A stretch of DNA of 15,032 nucleotides from Rhodospirillaceae bacterium (GTDB lineage: Bacteria; Pseudomonadota; Alphaproteobacteria; Rhodospirillales_A; Casp-alpha2). The position numbers were made by a program, and so were the translations under genes. Under the pieces are notes generated by a model. It was not told where the DNA came from. It saw only the letters and a list, made by a program, of their open reading frames with translations, and ran no database searches. This document shows, piece after piece, positions 5,380 to 13,761 of this stretch. The stretch spans positions 801 through 15,832 of the forward strand of contig DNMS01000231.1 of the NCBI GenBank assembly GCA_003488105.1, given 5' to 3'. Positions within the stretch are counted from its first letter, which is position 1. The number at the start of each line of letters is the position of its first letter.

Positions 5380-7203
5380 ATGCGATTTCTGAGCGCCCTT
5401 CTCGTCCTCACCTGCTTGTCCCTGCCTGCCGGGGCGGCCGATGCGCCCAAGCCGGTGCACGGGCTGGCCATGCACGGCGACCTGAAGTACGGCCCGGACT
5501 TCAAACATTTCGACTACGTCAATCCGGATGCGCCTAAGGGCGGCACCGTGCGCCTGGGTGCGACCGGCACCTTCGACAGCTTCAATCCCTTCATCATCAA
5601 GGGCACGGCGGCGGGGGCATCGGGTTTCGTTTACGACACCCTGATGGACGACGCGGCGGACGAGCCGTTCAGCCAGTACGGCCGCCTGGCGGAAACCGTG
5701 ACCATGCCGGAGGATCGCAGTTGGGTGGAATTCCAACTTCGCAAGGAGGCCCGCTGGCACGACGGCATGCCGGTGACGGTCGACGACGTGATCTTTTCCT
5801 TCAATATCCTGGTCAAGGAAGGAGCGCCCTTCTACCGCTTCTATTACGGCAACGTGGCCGAGGTGACGCAAACCGGCGAACGGTCCGTGAAATTCACCTT
5901 CAAGCCGGGTGAAAACCGGGAATTACCGCTGATCATCGGCCAGCTGACGGTCCTGCCCAAGCACTATTGGAAGGACCGCGAATTCAACAAGACGACCCTG
6001 GAGCCGCCGCTGGGCTCAGGCCCCTATAAGATCACCGAGTTCGAGGCCGGCCGCTTCGTCAAGCTGTCCCGCGTCCAGGATTACTGGGGCAAGGACATCC
6101 CGGTCATGCAGGGCTACAACAATTTCGACGAGATCATTTTCGATTACTACCGCGATTCCAACGTGGCGCTGGAGGCCTTCCTGGCCGGGCGCTACGACTA
6201 CAAATCGGAAAATTCGTCCAAGGCCTGGGCCACGGCCTATGAGACGCCCGCCGTGAAGAAGGGCGTGCTGGTCAAGGAACAGATCCATCACGACCGCCCG
6301 GCCGGCATGCAGGGCTTCGCCTTCAACACCCGGCGCGAGATGTTCAGCGATCCCCAGGTGCGCCATGCCCTGGCCTATGCCTTCAACTTCGAATGGTCGA
6401 ACAAGGCCCTGTTCTACGGCCAGTATGAGCGCACCCGCAGCTATTTCCAGAATTCGGAAATGGCGGCGGCGGGCCTGCCGGGACCGGACGAGATGAAACT
6501 GCTGGAACCGTTCCGCGCCGATCTGCCGCCGGAAGTCTTCACCCAGGAATACAACCCGCCCCGTGGCGATGAGAGCGGCAACATCCGGGGCAACCTGCGC
6601 ACCGCGTCCAAGCTGCTGACCGAGGCGGGCTGGGTGATCAAGGACGGCAAGCGCATCAATGCCAAGACCGGCAAGCCCTTCGCCTTTGAAATGCTGCTGG
6701 TCTCCCCCCTGTTCGAGCGCATCGCCCTGCCCTTCGCCAAGAACCTGGAGAAACTGGGCATCGCCATGACCGTGCGCACCATCGACACGGCCCAATACCG
6801 CCGCAGGCTGGATACCTTCGATTTCGACATGGTGGTCGGCGGGTTCGGACAGTCCCTGTCGCCGGGCAACGAACAGCGCGAATTCTGGACCACCTCAGCG
6901 GCCGAACAGGAAGGCTCGCGCAACATCATCGGCATCAAGTCCAAGGCCGTCGACGCCATCGTGGAAAAGCTGATCGCGGCCCCGTCGCGCAAGGATCTGG
7001 TCATCGCCTCGCGGGCGCTCGACCGCGTGCTGCAATGGGGCCATTACATGATCCCCAACTGGCATGCGCCCTATGACCGCATCGCCTATTGGGACAAGTT
7101 CGCCCGGCCCAAGGTGACGCCGACCCGCGGCAACCAGTTTTTCGCCTGGTGGATCGACGCGGCCAAGGCCCAGTCCCTTTCCGACCGTAAGAAAGGGTTG
7201 TGA
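5380..7203 (+). CDS. yejA: YejA-type periplasmic peptide-binding protein of an ABC importer
   Basis: A 607-residue extracellular solute-binding protein of family 5 (SBP_bac_5), exported to the periplasm to capture peptides and, in enteric relatives, microcin C-type peptide-nucleotides. A Sec signal peptide occupies about residues 1-19 (MRF, a hydrophobic core, then AGAADA at the cleavage region). The mature protein opens with HGLAMHGDLKYG and VNPDAPKGGTVRLGATGTFDSFNPF-like family 5 sequence. The motif around RKEARWHDGMPVTVDDVIFSF (about 121-141) and LAYAFNFEW (about 330-338) are hallmarks of this family. Length fits YejA (about 600). The ATG is preceded by GGGGGAA. yejB follows after 55 bp; yejBEF and ghrA complete the operon. 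No mature-sequence lipobox is seen, so it is probably soluble. The exact ligand is unknown. Confidence 0.92.
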   Translation: MRFLSALLVLTCLSLPAGAADAPKPVHGLAMHGDLKYGPDFKHFDYVNPDAPKGGTVRLGATGTFDSFNPFIIKGTAAGASGFVYDTLMDDAADEPFSQYGRLAETVTMPEDRSWVEFQLRKEARWHDGMPVTVDDVIFSFNILVKEGAPFYRFYYGNVAEVTQTGERSVKFTFKPGENRELPLIIGQLTVLPKHYWKDREFNKTTLEPPLGSGPYKITEFEAGRFVKLSRVQDYWGKDIPVMQGYNNFDEIIFDYYRDSNVALEAFLAGRYDYKSENSSKAWATAYETPAVKKGVLVKEQIHHDRPAGMQGFAFNTRREMFSDPQVRHALAYAFNFEWSNKALFYGQYERTRSYFQNSEMAAAGLPGPDEMKLLEPFRADLPPEVFTQEYNPPRGDESGNIRGNLRTASKLLTEAGWVIKDGKRINAKTGKPFAFEMLLVSPLFERIALPFAKNLEKLGIAMTVRTIDTAQYRRRLDTFDFDMVVGGFGQSLSPGNEQREFWTTSAAEQEGSRNIIGIKSKAVDAIVEKLIAAPSRKDLVIASRALDRVLQWGHYMIPNWHAPYDRIAYWDKFARPKVTPTRGNQFFAWWIDAAKAQSLSDRKKGL

Positions 7204-7258
7204 CCAGCCCCCACAGGAACGGTAGCCGCCAAGGCCGTCAGGCCGTATCATCGCCGCC

Positions 7259-8377
7259 ATGTTCGCATATATCCTTCGCCGACTGCTGCTGATCCCGCCG
7301 ACGCTGCTCGGCATCATGATCATCAATTTCGCCGTGGTGCAGATCCTGCCCGGCGGACCGGTCGAGCAATTGATCGCCCAGATCGCGGGCGACGACGTAT
7401 CGTCCACCGCCCGGGTCTCCGGCGATGGCGGGTCCGAGGTCATGGCCGCCAAGCGCCCGGCCCAGGGATCGGGCGGCGATTCGACCGTGACCAGCAAATA
7501 CCGGGGCGCGCAGGGCCTGCCCCCCGAATTCATCAAGGACCTGGAACGCCAGTTCGGATTGGACAAGCCGGCGCACGAGCGGTTCTGGCTGATGATGAAG
7601 CGCTACGCGACCTTCGATTTCGGCGACAGCTATTTCCGTGACCAGTCGGTGATGCAGCTGGTGCTCGACAAGATGCCGGTGTCGATCTCGCTCGGCCTGT
7701 GGACGACGCTGCTGGTCTATCTGATCTCGATCCCGCTGGGCGTCGCCAAGGCCGTGCGCGACGGATCGAAGTTCGACATCTGGACCTCGGGCCTGGTGAT
7801 CTTCGGCAACGCGGTGCCGGGCTTTCTGTTCGCGATCCTGCTGATCGTGCTGTTCGCCGGCGGGCGCTATTGGGACATCTTCCCGCTGCGCGGGCTGGTG
7901 TCGGAAAACTTCGCTGAGCTTTCGACCTGGGAACAGGTGAAGGATTATTTCTGGCACCTGACCCTGCCGATCTCGTCCATGGTCATTGGCGGCTTTGCCG
8001 GGCTGACCATGCTGACCAAGAATTCGTTCCTGGAACAGATCAACCAGCAATACGTGGTGACCGCCCGGTCCAAGGGCCTGACGGAACGCCAGGTGCTGTA
8101 CGGCCACGTGTTCCGCAACGCCATGCTGATCGTCATTGCGGGTTTTCCCTCGGCCTTCATCGGCATTCTGTTCACGGGGGCCTTGCTGACCGAGGTGATT
8201 TTCTCCCTCGACGGGCTCGGGCTTCTGGGCTTTGACGCGGCGCTGACCCGCGATTACCCGGTGATGTTCGCGACGCTGTATTTCTTCACCCTGCTGGGCC
8301 TGCTCATGGGCATCATCGGCGACCTGATGTACCACATCATCGACCCGCGCATCGATTTCGACGCGCGCGAGGTGTGA
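7259..8377 (+). CDS. yejB: YejB-type ABC importer permease
   Basis: A 372-residue inner-membrane permease (BPD_transp_1, DppB/OppB group) forming half of the Yej channel. The first membrane helix is at about 9-30 (LLIPPTLLGIMIINFAVV). A long periplasmic insert (about 45-90), rich in Gly/Ser and including KYRGAQGLPPE, is typical of YejB and longer than in DppB. Further helices lie near 143-165, 177-201, 236-256, 287-312 and 337-357. The cytoplasmic EAA loop that contacts the ATPase is at about 265-287 (TARSKGLTERQVLYGHVFRNA). The ATG gives the expected family start (MFAYILRRLL), but I see no clear Shine-Dalgarno. yejE begins 4 nt after the stop. The 55-bp gap behind yejA contains only a weak 4-bp stem. 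Confidence 0.93.
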   Translation: MFAYILRRLLLIPPTLLGIMIINFAVVQILPGGPVEQLIAQIAGDDVSSTARVSGDGGSEVMAAKRPAQGSGGDSTVTSKYRGAQGLPPEFIKDLERQFGLDKPAHERFWLMMKRYATFDFGDSYFRDQSVMQLVLDKMPVSISLGLWTTLLVYLISIPLGVAKAVRDGSKFDIWTSGLVIFGNAVPGFLFAILLIVLFAGGRYWDIFPLRGLVSENFAELSTWEQVKDYFWHLTLPISSMVIGGFAGLTMLTKNSFLEQINQQYVVTARSKGLTERQVLYGHVFRNAMLIVIAGFPSAFIGILFTGALLTEVIFSLDGLGLLGFDAALTRDYPVMFATLYFFTLLGLLMGIIGDLMYHIIDPRIDFDAREV

Positions 8378-8381
8378 CGCC

Positions 8382-9476
8382 GTGAGCCCGGATACCGCAA
8401 CCGCCGCCGATACCACCGCGCCGCCGCTGCCCGGCCGGCGGGTGTTCGGCCTGCGCATCACGCCGCTGACGGAACGGCGGCTCGCCAATTTCCGGCGCAA
8501 CCGCCGGGGCTACTGGTCGCTGTGGATTTTCGTGCTGCTGTTCGTGCTGTCGCTGGGGGCGGAGCTGATCGCCAACGACAAGCCGTTCCTGGTCTATTTC
8601 AACGGCGGGTTCTATGTCCCCGTGGCCGAGGCATACGCGGAAACCACCTTCGGCGGCGAATTCGCGACCGAGGCCGATTACCGCGACCCCTACGTCAAGG
8701 ACCTGATCAACGCCAAGGGCTGGATGATCTGGCCGCCCATTCCCTATTCCTACGACACGATCATCAAGGACCTGCCGGGCCCGGCCCCCTCGCCGCCGTC
8801 GCTCGACAACTGGCTGGGCACCGACGACCAGGGCCGCGACGTGATGGCGCGCATGATCTACGGTTTCCGCATTTCCGTGCTGTTCGGCCTGGCGCTGACG
8901 GCGATCAGCGCCGTGGTCGGCATCGCCGCCGGCGCCGTTCAGGGCTATTTCGGCGGCTGGATCGACCTGTTGGCGCAGCGCTTCATGGAGGTCTGGTCGG
9001 GCCTGCCGACCCTGTACCTGCTGATCATCCTGGCCAGCGTGGTGACGCCCAGTTTCTGGTGGATTCTCGGCCTGATGCTGATGTTTTCCTGGATGGCCTT
9101 CGTCGGCGTGGTGCGCGCCGAATTCCTGCGCGCGCGCAATTTCGATTACGTGCGCGCGGCCCGGGCCTTGGGCGTGTCCGACGGGGTCATCATGTTCAAG
9201 CACGTCCTGCCCAACGCCATGGTCGCGACCCTGACCTTCCTGCCGTTCATCCTGTCCGGCTCCATCACCACGCTGACCTCGCTCGATTTCCTGGGCTTCG
9301 GCCTGCCCGCCGGATCGCCGTCCCTGGGCGAATTGCTGAACCAGGGCAAGAACAACATCCAGGCCCCCTGGCTGGGCTTCACGGCGTTCTTCTCGCTCGC
9401 CATCATGCTGTCGCTGCTGGTCTTCGTCGGCGAGGCCGTGCGCGACGCCTTCGACCCCCGGAAGGTCTTCAAATAA
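8382..9476 (+). CDS. yejE: YejE-type ABC importer permease
   Basis: The second Yej permease, 364 residues, of the DppC/OppC group with an N-terminal cytoplasmic tail of about 45 residues. Helix one is at about 45-65, then a long periplasmic region (about 66-160) containing FNGGFYVPVAEAYAETTFGG and WPPIPYSYDTI, features of YejE not seen in DppC. The channel domain begins after DDQGRDVMARMIYGFR (148-163), and the EAA loop is at about 256-279 (RAARALGVSDGVIMFKHVLP). The start is GTG, with GAGGTG (8369-8374) 7 nt upstream inside the last codons of yejB. The stop TAA shares its last base with the ATG of yejF (TAATG). Together with yejB it would form the transmembrane pore. Confidence 0.93.
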   Translation: MSPDTATAADTTAPPLPGRRVFGLRITPLTERRLANFRRNRRGYWSLWIFVLLFVLSLGAELIANDKPFLVYFNGGFYVPVAEAYAETTFGGEFATEADYRDPYVKDLINAKGWMIWPPIPYSYDTIIKDLPGPAPSPPSLDNWLGTDDQGRDVMARMIYGFRISVLFGLALTAISAVVGIAAGAVQGYFGGWIDLLAQRFMEVWSGLPTLYLLIILASVVTPSFWWILGLMLMFSWMAFVGVVRAEFLRARNFDYVRAARALGVSDGVIMFKHVLPNAMVATLTFLPFILSGSITTLTSLDFLGFGLPAGSPSLGELLNQGKNNIQAPWLGFTAFFSLAIMLSLLVFVGEAVRDAFDPRKVFK

Positions 9477-11101
9477 TGTCCAAGCTGCTGGAAATCGACG
9501 ATCTGCACGTCACCTTCGGCGCCGGGGACGGCGCCGTCACCGCCGTGCAGGGGGCGAGCCTGACCATCGGCAAGGGCGAGACCCATGCCCTGGTCGGGGA
9601 ATCCGGGTCGGGCAAATCGGTGACGGCGCTGTCGGTCATGCAGCTGCTGCCTTATCCGCTCGCCAGCCATCCCAAGGGATCGATCAAGTTCAACGGCGAG
9701 GAACTGGTGGGCGCACCCGGCGGGGTGATGCGCAAAATTCGCGGCAACCAGATCGCGATGATCTTTCAGGAGCCGCTGACCAGCCTCAACCCGCTGCATT
9801 CGATCGAAAAGCAGATCGCCGAGGTCCTGTTCCTGCATCAGCACATGACCGCCAAGCAGGCCCGCGCCCGGGTGCTGGAACTTCTCGACCTGGTCGGCCT
9901 GGGCGAGGCCGCATCGCGCCTGCAATCCCTGCCCCACGAATTTTCCGGCGGCCAGCAGCAGCGCATCATGATCGCCATGGCGCTGGCCAACAATCCGGAC
10001 CTGCTGATCGCCGACGAGCCGACGACGGCCCTGGACGTCACCATCCAGGCCCAGGTTCTGAAGCTGATGAAGGAAATTCAGCAGAAGCTCGGCATGGCCA
10101 TGCTGCTGATCACCCACGATCTGGGGATCGTGCGGCGCATGGCGGACACGGTCTCGGTCATGAACGACGGACGGATTGTCGAACAGAAGGCGACCGAGGC
10201 CTTGTTCAACGACCCGCAGCACGATTATACCCGCCACCTTCTGGCGGCCGAGCCCAAGGGCCGGCCCGAGCCCGCCGACCCGGCCGCGCCGGAACTATTG
10301 CAGGGCCGCGACCTGAAGGTTTGGTTCCCCATCAAACGCGGGTTCCTGCGCCGCACGGTGGACCATATCAAGGCCGTCGACGGCATTTCGCTGGCGCTCA
10401 AACGCGGCCATACCCTGGGCATTGTCGGCGAATCGGGGTCGGGCAAAAGCACGCTTGGCCGGGCCTTGCTGCGCCTGGAACGCTCCCGGGGCGACATTTT
10501 GTTCGAAGGCGCCAACATCCAGGGCTGGCAGTTCAAGCAGATGCGGCCGCTCCGCCGCGAGATGCAGATCGTGTTCCAGGACCCCTTCGGCAGTCTGAGC
10601 CCGCGCCTCTCGGTCGGCCAGATCATCGAGGAAGGCCTGATCGTCCACGGCCTGGGCGGCGACGGCGCCGCGCGCCGCCAGCTGGTGGCCGAGGCTTTGC
10701 ACGAGGTCGGCCTGACGCCCGAGATGCAGGACCGCTATCCCCACGAATTTTCCGGCGGCCAGCGCCAGCGCATTTCCATCGCCCGGGCGTTGGTGCTGAA
10801 ACCCAAGTTCATGGTGCTGGACGAGCCGACCTCGGCGCTCGACATGTCCGTGCAGGCGCAGATCGTCGAATTGCTACGCGACTTGCAAAAGAAGCACGAT
10901 CTGGCCTACCTGTTCATCTCCCACGATCTGAAGGTGGTGCGCGCCGTCAGCCATGAGATTGCCGTCATGCGCCAAGGCCGCGTCGTCGAATACGGATCTG
11001 CCCAGCAGATCATCGACGATCCCAAGGATCCCTACACCAAGGCCCTGATGGCCGCTGCCTTCGAATTGAAGGCCGACGAAACCGGAGTCGTTTCAACATA
11101 A
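9476..11101 (+). CDS. yejF: YejF-type fused ABC importer ATPase
   Basis: A 541-residue protein with two complete ATPase domains in one chain, powering the importer from the cytoplasmic face. Domain 1 has Walker A GESGSGKS (41-48), Q-loop FQEP (97-100), signature SGGQQ (157-161), Walker B LLIADE (176-181) and switch H214. Domain 2 has GESGSGKST (318-326), FQDP (367-370), SGGQR (426-430), FMVLDE (445-450) and H483. Both nucleotide sites therefore look intact. YxxHLL and DPYTKAL at each domain end belong to the oligopeptide-dipeptide C-terminal region. The start at 9476 overlaps the yejE stop by one base and has GGAAGG (9460-9465) 10 nt upstream; the same frame is open much further upstream but only as a shadow of yejE. 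The stop overlaps ghrA by one base. Confidence 0.95.
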   Translation: MSKLLEIDDLHVTFGAGDGAVTAVQGASLTIGKGETHALVGESGSGKSVTALSVMQLLPYPLASHPKGSIKFNGEELVGAPGGVMRKIRGNQIAMIFQEPLTSLNPLHSIEKQIAEVLFLHQHMTAKQARARVLELLDLVGLGEAASRLQSLPHEFSGGQQQRIMIAMALANNPDLLIADEPTTALDVTIQAQVLKLMKEIQQKLGMAMLLITHDLGIVRRMADTVSVMNDGRIVEQKATEALFNDPQHDYTRHLLAAEPKGRPEPADPAAPELLQGRDLKVWFPIKRGFLRRTVDHIKAVDGISLALKRGHTLGIVGESGSGKSTLGRALLRLERSRGDILFEGANIQGWQFKQMRPLRREMQIVFQDPFGSLSPRLSVGQIIEEGLIVHGLGGDGAARRQLVAEALHEVGLTPEMQDRYPHEFSGGQRQRISIARALVLKPKFMVLDEPTSALDMSVQAQIVELLRDLQKKHDLAYLFISHDLKVVRAVSHEIAVMRQGRVVEYGSAQQIIDDPKDPYTKALMAAAFELKADETGVVST

Positions 11102-12051
11102 TGGTTACCGTTCTCTACATGGCCCCCGGGGATAAACCCGATCCCTGGCGGGACGCCTTTCTTGCGCAAATGCCCGACGCCGATTTCCGCGTGTGGTCCG
11201 ACGACCCGGCCAGGGATGAAACCGGCGATCCCGCCGACATCCAATACGCCATCGTGTGGAAGCCCAAGCCCGGGGTGCTCAAGGGCCTGCCGAACCTGAA
11301 GGCGATCTTTTCCATGGGGGCCGGGGTCGACCATCTGTGGAACGACCCGGAATTGCCGGACGGCGTGCCGTTGGTGCGCCTGGTCGACCGCTGCCTGACC
11401 CAGGGGATGAGCGAATACGTCCTGTATTGGACGATCCACCATCACCGCAAGATGGGCGTTTACGCCGGCTGGACCGCCGAACACAAATGGAAGCGCCTGC
11501 GCCAGGCCGACGCCGAACAACGCCGGGTCGGCATTCTCGGCCTGGGCGAACTGGGCAGCGACGCGGCGAAAAAGCTGGTGCCGTTGCATTACCGGGTCGC
11601 CGGCTGGGCGCGCACGAATAAGGACATTCCCGGGGTCGAATGCTTCCATGGCCCGGATCAGCTGATCCCGTTCCTGAACCGCACGGACATCCTGGTCTGC
11701 CTGCTGCCGCTGACACCGGACACGCAAGGCATCATCAACAAGGACACCCTGGCGGCATTGCCCAAGGGTGCCTGCCTGATCAACTGTGCGCGCGGCGGCC
11801 ATGTGGTCGACGACGACCTGATCGCGGCGATCGAATCAGGCCATATCGAGGCGGCAACGCTCGACGTGTTCCACACGGAACCCCTGCCCGAAGATCATCC
11901 GTTCTGGAGCCACCCCAAGGTCAACGTGACGCCGCATATGGCGAGCCTGACCGTGCCCCATTCGTCGACGGAATGGTATGTTGCGAACATCCGGCGCATG
12001 GAAGCGGGAGAACCGCCCTTGAACACGGTCGATCGCGGCACGCGGTATTGA
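11101..12051 (+). CDS. ghrA: D-2-hydroxyacid dehydrogenase, glyoxylate/hydroxypyruvate reductase A type
   Basis: A 316-residue NAD(P)H-dependent 2-hydroxyacid dehydrogenase. The GhrA group reduces glyoxylate to glycolate and hydroxypyruvate to glycerate in the cytosol. The nucleotide motif GLGELG is at 147-152. The catalytic residues are Arg231 in CARGGHVV, Glu260 in DVFHTEPLP and His279 in TPHMAS. The substrate-binding loop SMGAGVDHLW (71-80) is typical of the GhrA branch. The motifs are complete, so an active enzyme is likely, but preference among glyoxylate, hydroxypyruvate and other 2-oxoacids cannot be read. The ATG overlaps the yejF stop (TAATG), with GGAG (11084-11087) at a long 13 nt. 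Its position as the last gene of a peptide importer operon suggests it handles something derived from the imported substrate, which is inference. Confidence 0.88.
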   Translation: MVTVLYMAPGDKPDPWRDAFLAQMPDADFRVWSDDPARDETGDPADIQYAIVWKPKPGVLKGLPNLKAIFSMGAGVDHLWNDPELPDGVPLVRLVDRCLTQGMSEYVLYWTIHHHRKMGVYAGWTAEHKWKRLRQADAEQRRVGILGLGELGSDAAKKLVPLHYRVAGWARTNKDIPGVECFHGPDQLIPFLNRTDILVCLLPLTPDTQGIINKDTLAALPKGACLINCARGGHVVDDDLIAAIESGHIEAATLDVFHTEPLPEDHPFWSHPKVNVTPHMASLTVPHSSTEWYVANIRRMEAGEPPLNTVDRGTRY

Positions 12052-12071
12052 GTTTCCGCCCCATCCCCGAC

Positions 12072-12147
12072 CGTCGCCCCCGGGCTTGACCCGGGGGTCC
12101 AGAATTTGGGGAAGGCGGGGATGCCCGTGTCGAGCACGGGCATGACG
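12072..12147. repeat. Inverted pair of 29-nt REP-like palindromes between convergent genes
   Basis: Two 29-nt units, 12072-12100 (plus) and 12147-12119 (minus), are arranged head to head with 18 nt between them and match at 21 of 29 positions. Each starts CGTC, ends TCC and folds into a stem around a five-base CTYGA loop: 8 bp at 12077-12084 with 12090-12097, and 9 bp at 12121-12129 with 12135-12143. Of the eight differences, six form three compensatory pair swaps, one turns G-T into A-T, and one is in the loop. This resembles palindromic intergenic repeats dispersed in alphaproteobacterial genomes. It also separates the 3' ends of two convergent genes, where it may act as a bidirectional terminator. 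Confidence 0.7.
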
Positions 12148-12161
12148 AGGAATGATACGGC

Positions 12162-12779
12162 CTAACGCAGGCTGATCTGCATCTGCGGCGTGGCGCGGTA
12201 AATGTTGGGGATGCGGTAGACATAGACCTTGGTGCGCGGGCCGCGGGCGGGGAAGTCTTTCACCTCGTCGGCGTTGTGGCTGATCACCTTGGTGTCGGTG
12301 ATGACGCGCAATTCCCCCGACGTGTTCATCCCGGCCTCGACGATCTGGTCCTTCTGGCTTTTCGACAGGGACCGGCCCAGCATGTTCACGATGCGGGTTT
12401 CCTTGTTGTAGGCGATGCCGAAGATATGCTCGTTGCGGCGCAGGAAGGTGACCGACTTGGCCTTCAGCAGGTCGCCCTCGCGATGCCAGTGAATCTTGAA
12501 ATAGCCCTGCTTGATATAGCCGAAGTCGGAGGCGTCGGGGTCGCGCTCGATATCCGCCTTCAGCTTCTTGACCTCGTCGACTTCCTGGGCCCCCTGAACC
12601 TTGCCGTCCTTGAGCGCGCCGTACAGCCGCGTATCGACCATGTAGCCGGAGAACGTGAGCTTGTAATAGCCGCGCCGGTCCAGCTCGATCTCAGCGTCGA
12701 AGCGCGCCGGCAGGTAGCAGCCGGAGAGCGCGACCGCGGCAACGAGGAGGATCAGCAGGGGGCGGAGGAGGCGGCGCAT
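12162..12779 (-). CDS. Predicted lipoprotein of unknown function
   Basis: A 205-residue protein with a lipoprotein signal: basic MRRLLRP, a hydrophobic core (about 7-18) and a lipobox ALSGC with the acylated Cys at 21. Tyr rather than Asp at position +2 predicts sorting to the outer membrane. The mature part alternates hydrophobic and charged residues as in beta-sheet proteins, starting RFDAEIELDRRGYYKLTFSG (26-45); this strand pattern recalls LppM-type lipoprotein domains, but the resemblance is too weak to name. A Lys/Asp/Glu-rich stretch lies near 57-80. It is the last gene after mazG on the minus strand, 78 bp away, and converges on ghrA. There is no clear Shine-Dalgarno; the start is set by the signal peptide. 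Function unknown. Confidence 0.8.
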   Translation of the reverse strand: MRRLLRPLLILLVAAVALSGCYLPARFDAEIELDRRGYYKLTFSGYMVDTRLYGALKDGKVQGAQEVDEVKKLKADIERDPDASDFGYIKQGYFKIHWHREGDLLKAKSVTFLRRNEHIFGIAYNKETRIVNMLGRSLSKSQKDQIVEAGMNTSGELRVITDTKVISHNADEVKDFPARGPRTKVYVYRIPNIYRATPQMQISLR

Positions 12780-12857
12780 GTGGAAATTCGGGCTCTCAAT
12801 CGGTTTAAGTCCTTCAACCTTCTAACCTGTTCGGGCCTGCCGGTCAGCGGTTTTCGA

Positions 12858-13718
12858 CTATTCGGCGGCCTTGTCGTGGGCCTTCTCGGCCTGCCAGGCG
12901 GCTTCCATCTCATCAAGGCTTGCCTCGGCCGGATCGCGGCCGTCGGCCCGCAGGCGCTTTTCCATGCGGCGGAAGCGGTCTTCGAACTTGTGGTTGCCCC
13001 GGCGCAGCGCCGTTTCCGGGTCGATCTTAAGGTGCCGGGCCAAGTTGGCGACGGCGAACAACAGATCGCCCATTTCCTCCTCGACCCGCGCTTTCGGCGC
13101 GCCGGCAGCCATCTCGGCCCGCAGTTCGGCCAGTTCTTCCTCGATCTTGGCGATGACCGGTTCCGCCTCCGGCCAATCGAAGCCGATGCGGGCGGCCCGT
13201 TTCTGCAGCTTTTCCGCGCGGGTCAGGGCGGGCAGGGGGATCGCCACGCCGTCCAATGCGCTGGCGTCTTCCGCCGGCGTCTCGCCCTTTTCCGCCCGCT
13301 CCTTGGCCTTCAGGTCCTCCCAATGGACCGTCTGGGCCTCGGCCGAATTGATCTCGGTATCGCCGAACACATGGGGATGGCGGCGGACCATCTTGTCGGC
13401 GATGGCCCGGGCCACGTCGTCGTAATCGAAATGCCCGGCTTCCTCGGCCATGCGGGCGTGGAAGAAGACCTGCAGCAGCAGGTCGCCTAATTCGTCCCGC
13501 AATCCCGCCATGTCGCCCCGCTGGATGGCGTCGGCAACCTCGTAGGCTTCCTCGATGGTGTAGGGGGCGATGGTCTTGAAGGTCTGCTCCACATCCCACG
13601 GACAGCCGCCGTCGGGATCGCGCAATTTGGCCATCACCGCGCGCAGGCGGTCGGTCGGGGTTTGAGAAACGTCGTCCTTGGGCACAGGGAGGGGCACCTT
13701 CCGATCCGGGGCGTTCAT
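12858..13718 (-). CDS. mazG: Nucleoside triphosphate pyrophosphohydrolase MazG
   Basis: A 286-residue enzyme hydrolysing nucleoside triphosphates, including non-canonical dNTPs, to monophosphates and pyrophosphate. It has the two tandem MazG domains of the full-length bacterial form. The N-terminal one opens with LRDPDGGCPWDVEQTF (32-47) and carries EEAYE (56-60) and ELGDL (76-80). RRHPHVFGD (112-120) is a MazG signature. The C-terminal domain has EEELAEL (193-199) and EEEMGDL (213-219), the ExxE...ExxD pattern that binds magnesium, then GNHKFEDRFRRME (241-253). The ATG at 13718 gives the normal length; an open extension upstream to 13892 overlaps the dimethylformamidase-like gene and adds nothing conserved. 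Spacing to that gene is 43 bp and to the lipoprotein 78 bp, so one operon is likely. No strong Shine-Dalgarno is visible. Confidence 0.93.
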   Translation of the reverse strand: MNAPDRKVPLPVPKDDVSQTPTDRLRAVMAKLRDPDGGCPWDVEQTFKTIAPYTIEEAYEVADAIQRGDMAGLRDELGDLLLQVFFHARMAEEAGHFDYDDVARAIADKMVRRHPHVFGDTEINSAEAQTVHWEDLKAKERAEKGETPAEDASALDGVAIPLPALTRAEKLQKRAARIGFDWPEAEPVIAKIEEELAELRAEMAAGAPKARVEEEMGDLLFAVANLARHLKIDPETALRRGNHKFEDRFRRMEKRLRADGRDPAEASLDEMEAAWQAEKAHDKAAE

Positions 13719-13761
13719 GACCCGCCGAAGGTAGCCGACAGAGCCGCCCGCCGCCAAGAGA

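Noticed and set aside
7204..7258. Stem between yejA and yejB (GGCC GTCA GGCC)
   Set aside because: Only four base pairs, which is expected by chance in GC-rich sequence; too weak to call a terminator or stabilising structure.
7238..8500. Open frame of 420 codons on the minus strand opposite yejB
   Set aside because: It is antisense to a clearly conserved permease. It has the Arg/His/Gln/Gly-rich composition of a shadow frame in high-GC DNA and shows no recognisable domain.
8522..9475. Possible N-terminal extension of 318 residues on YejF
   Set aside because: The extension overlaps yejE completely in another frame and is low-complexity Arg/Gly/Pro. The ATG at 9476 gives the normal YejF N-terminus and length.
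12276..13490. Open frame of 404 codons on the plus strand opposite the lipoprotein and mazG genes
   Set aside because: It runs across two real genes and their gap, has no conserved motif, and mirrors their third-position GC.
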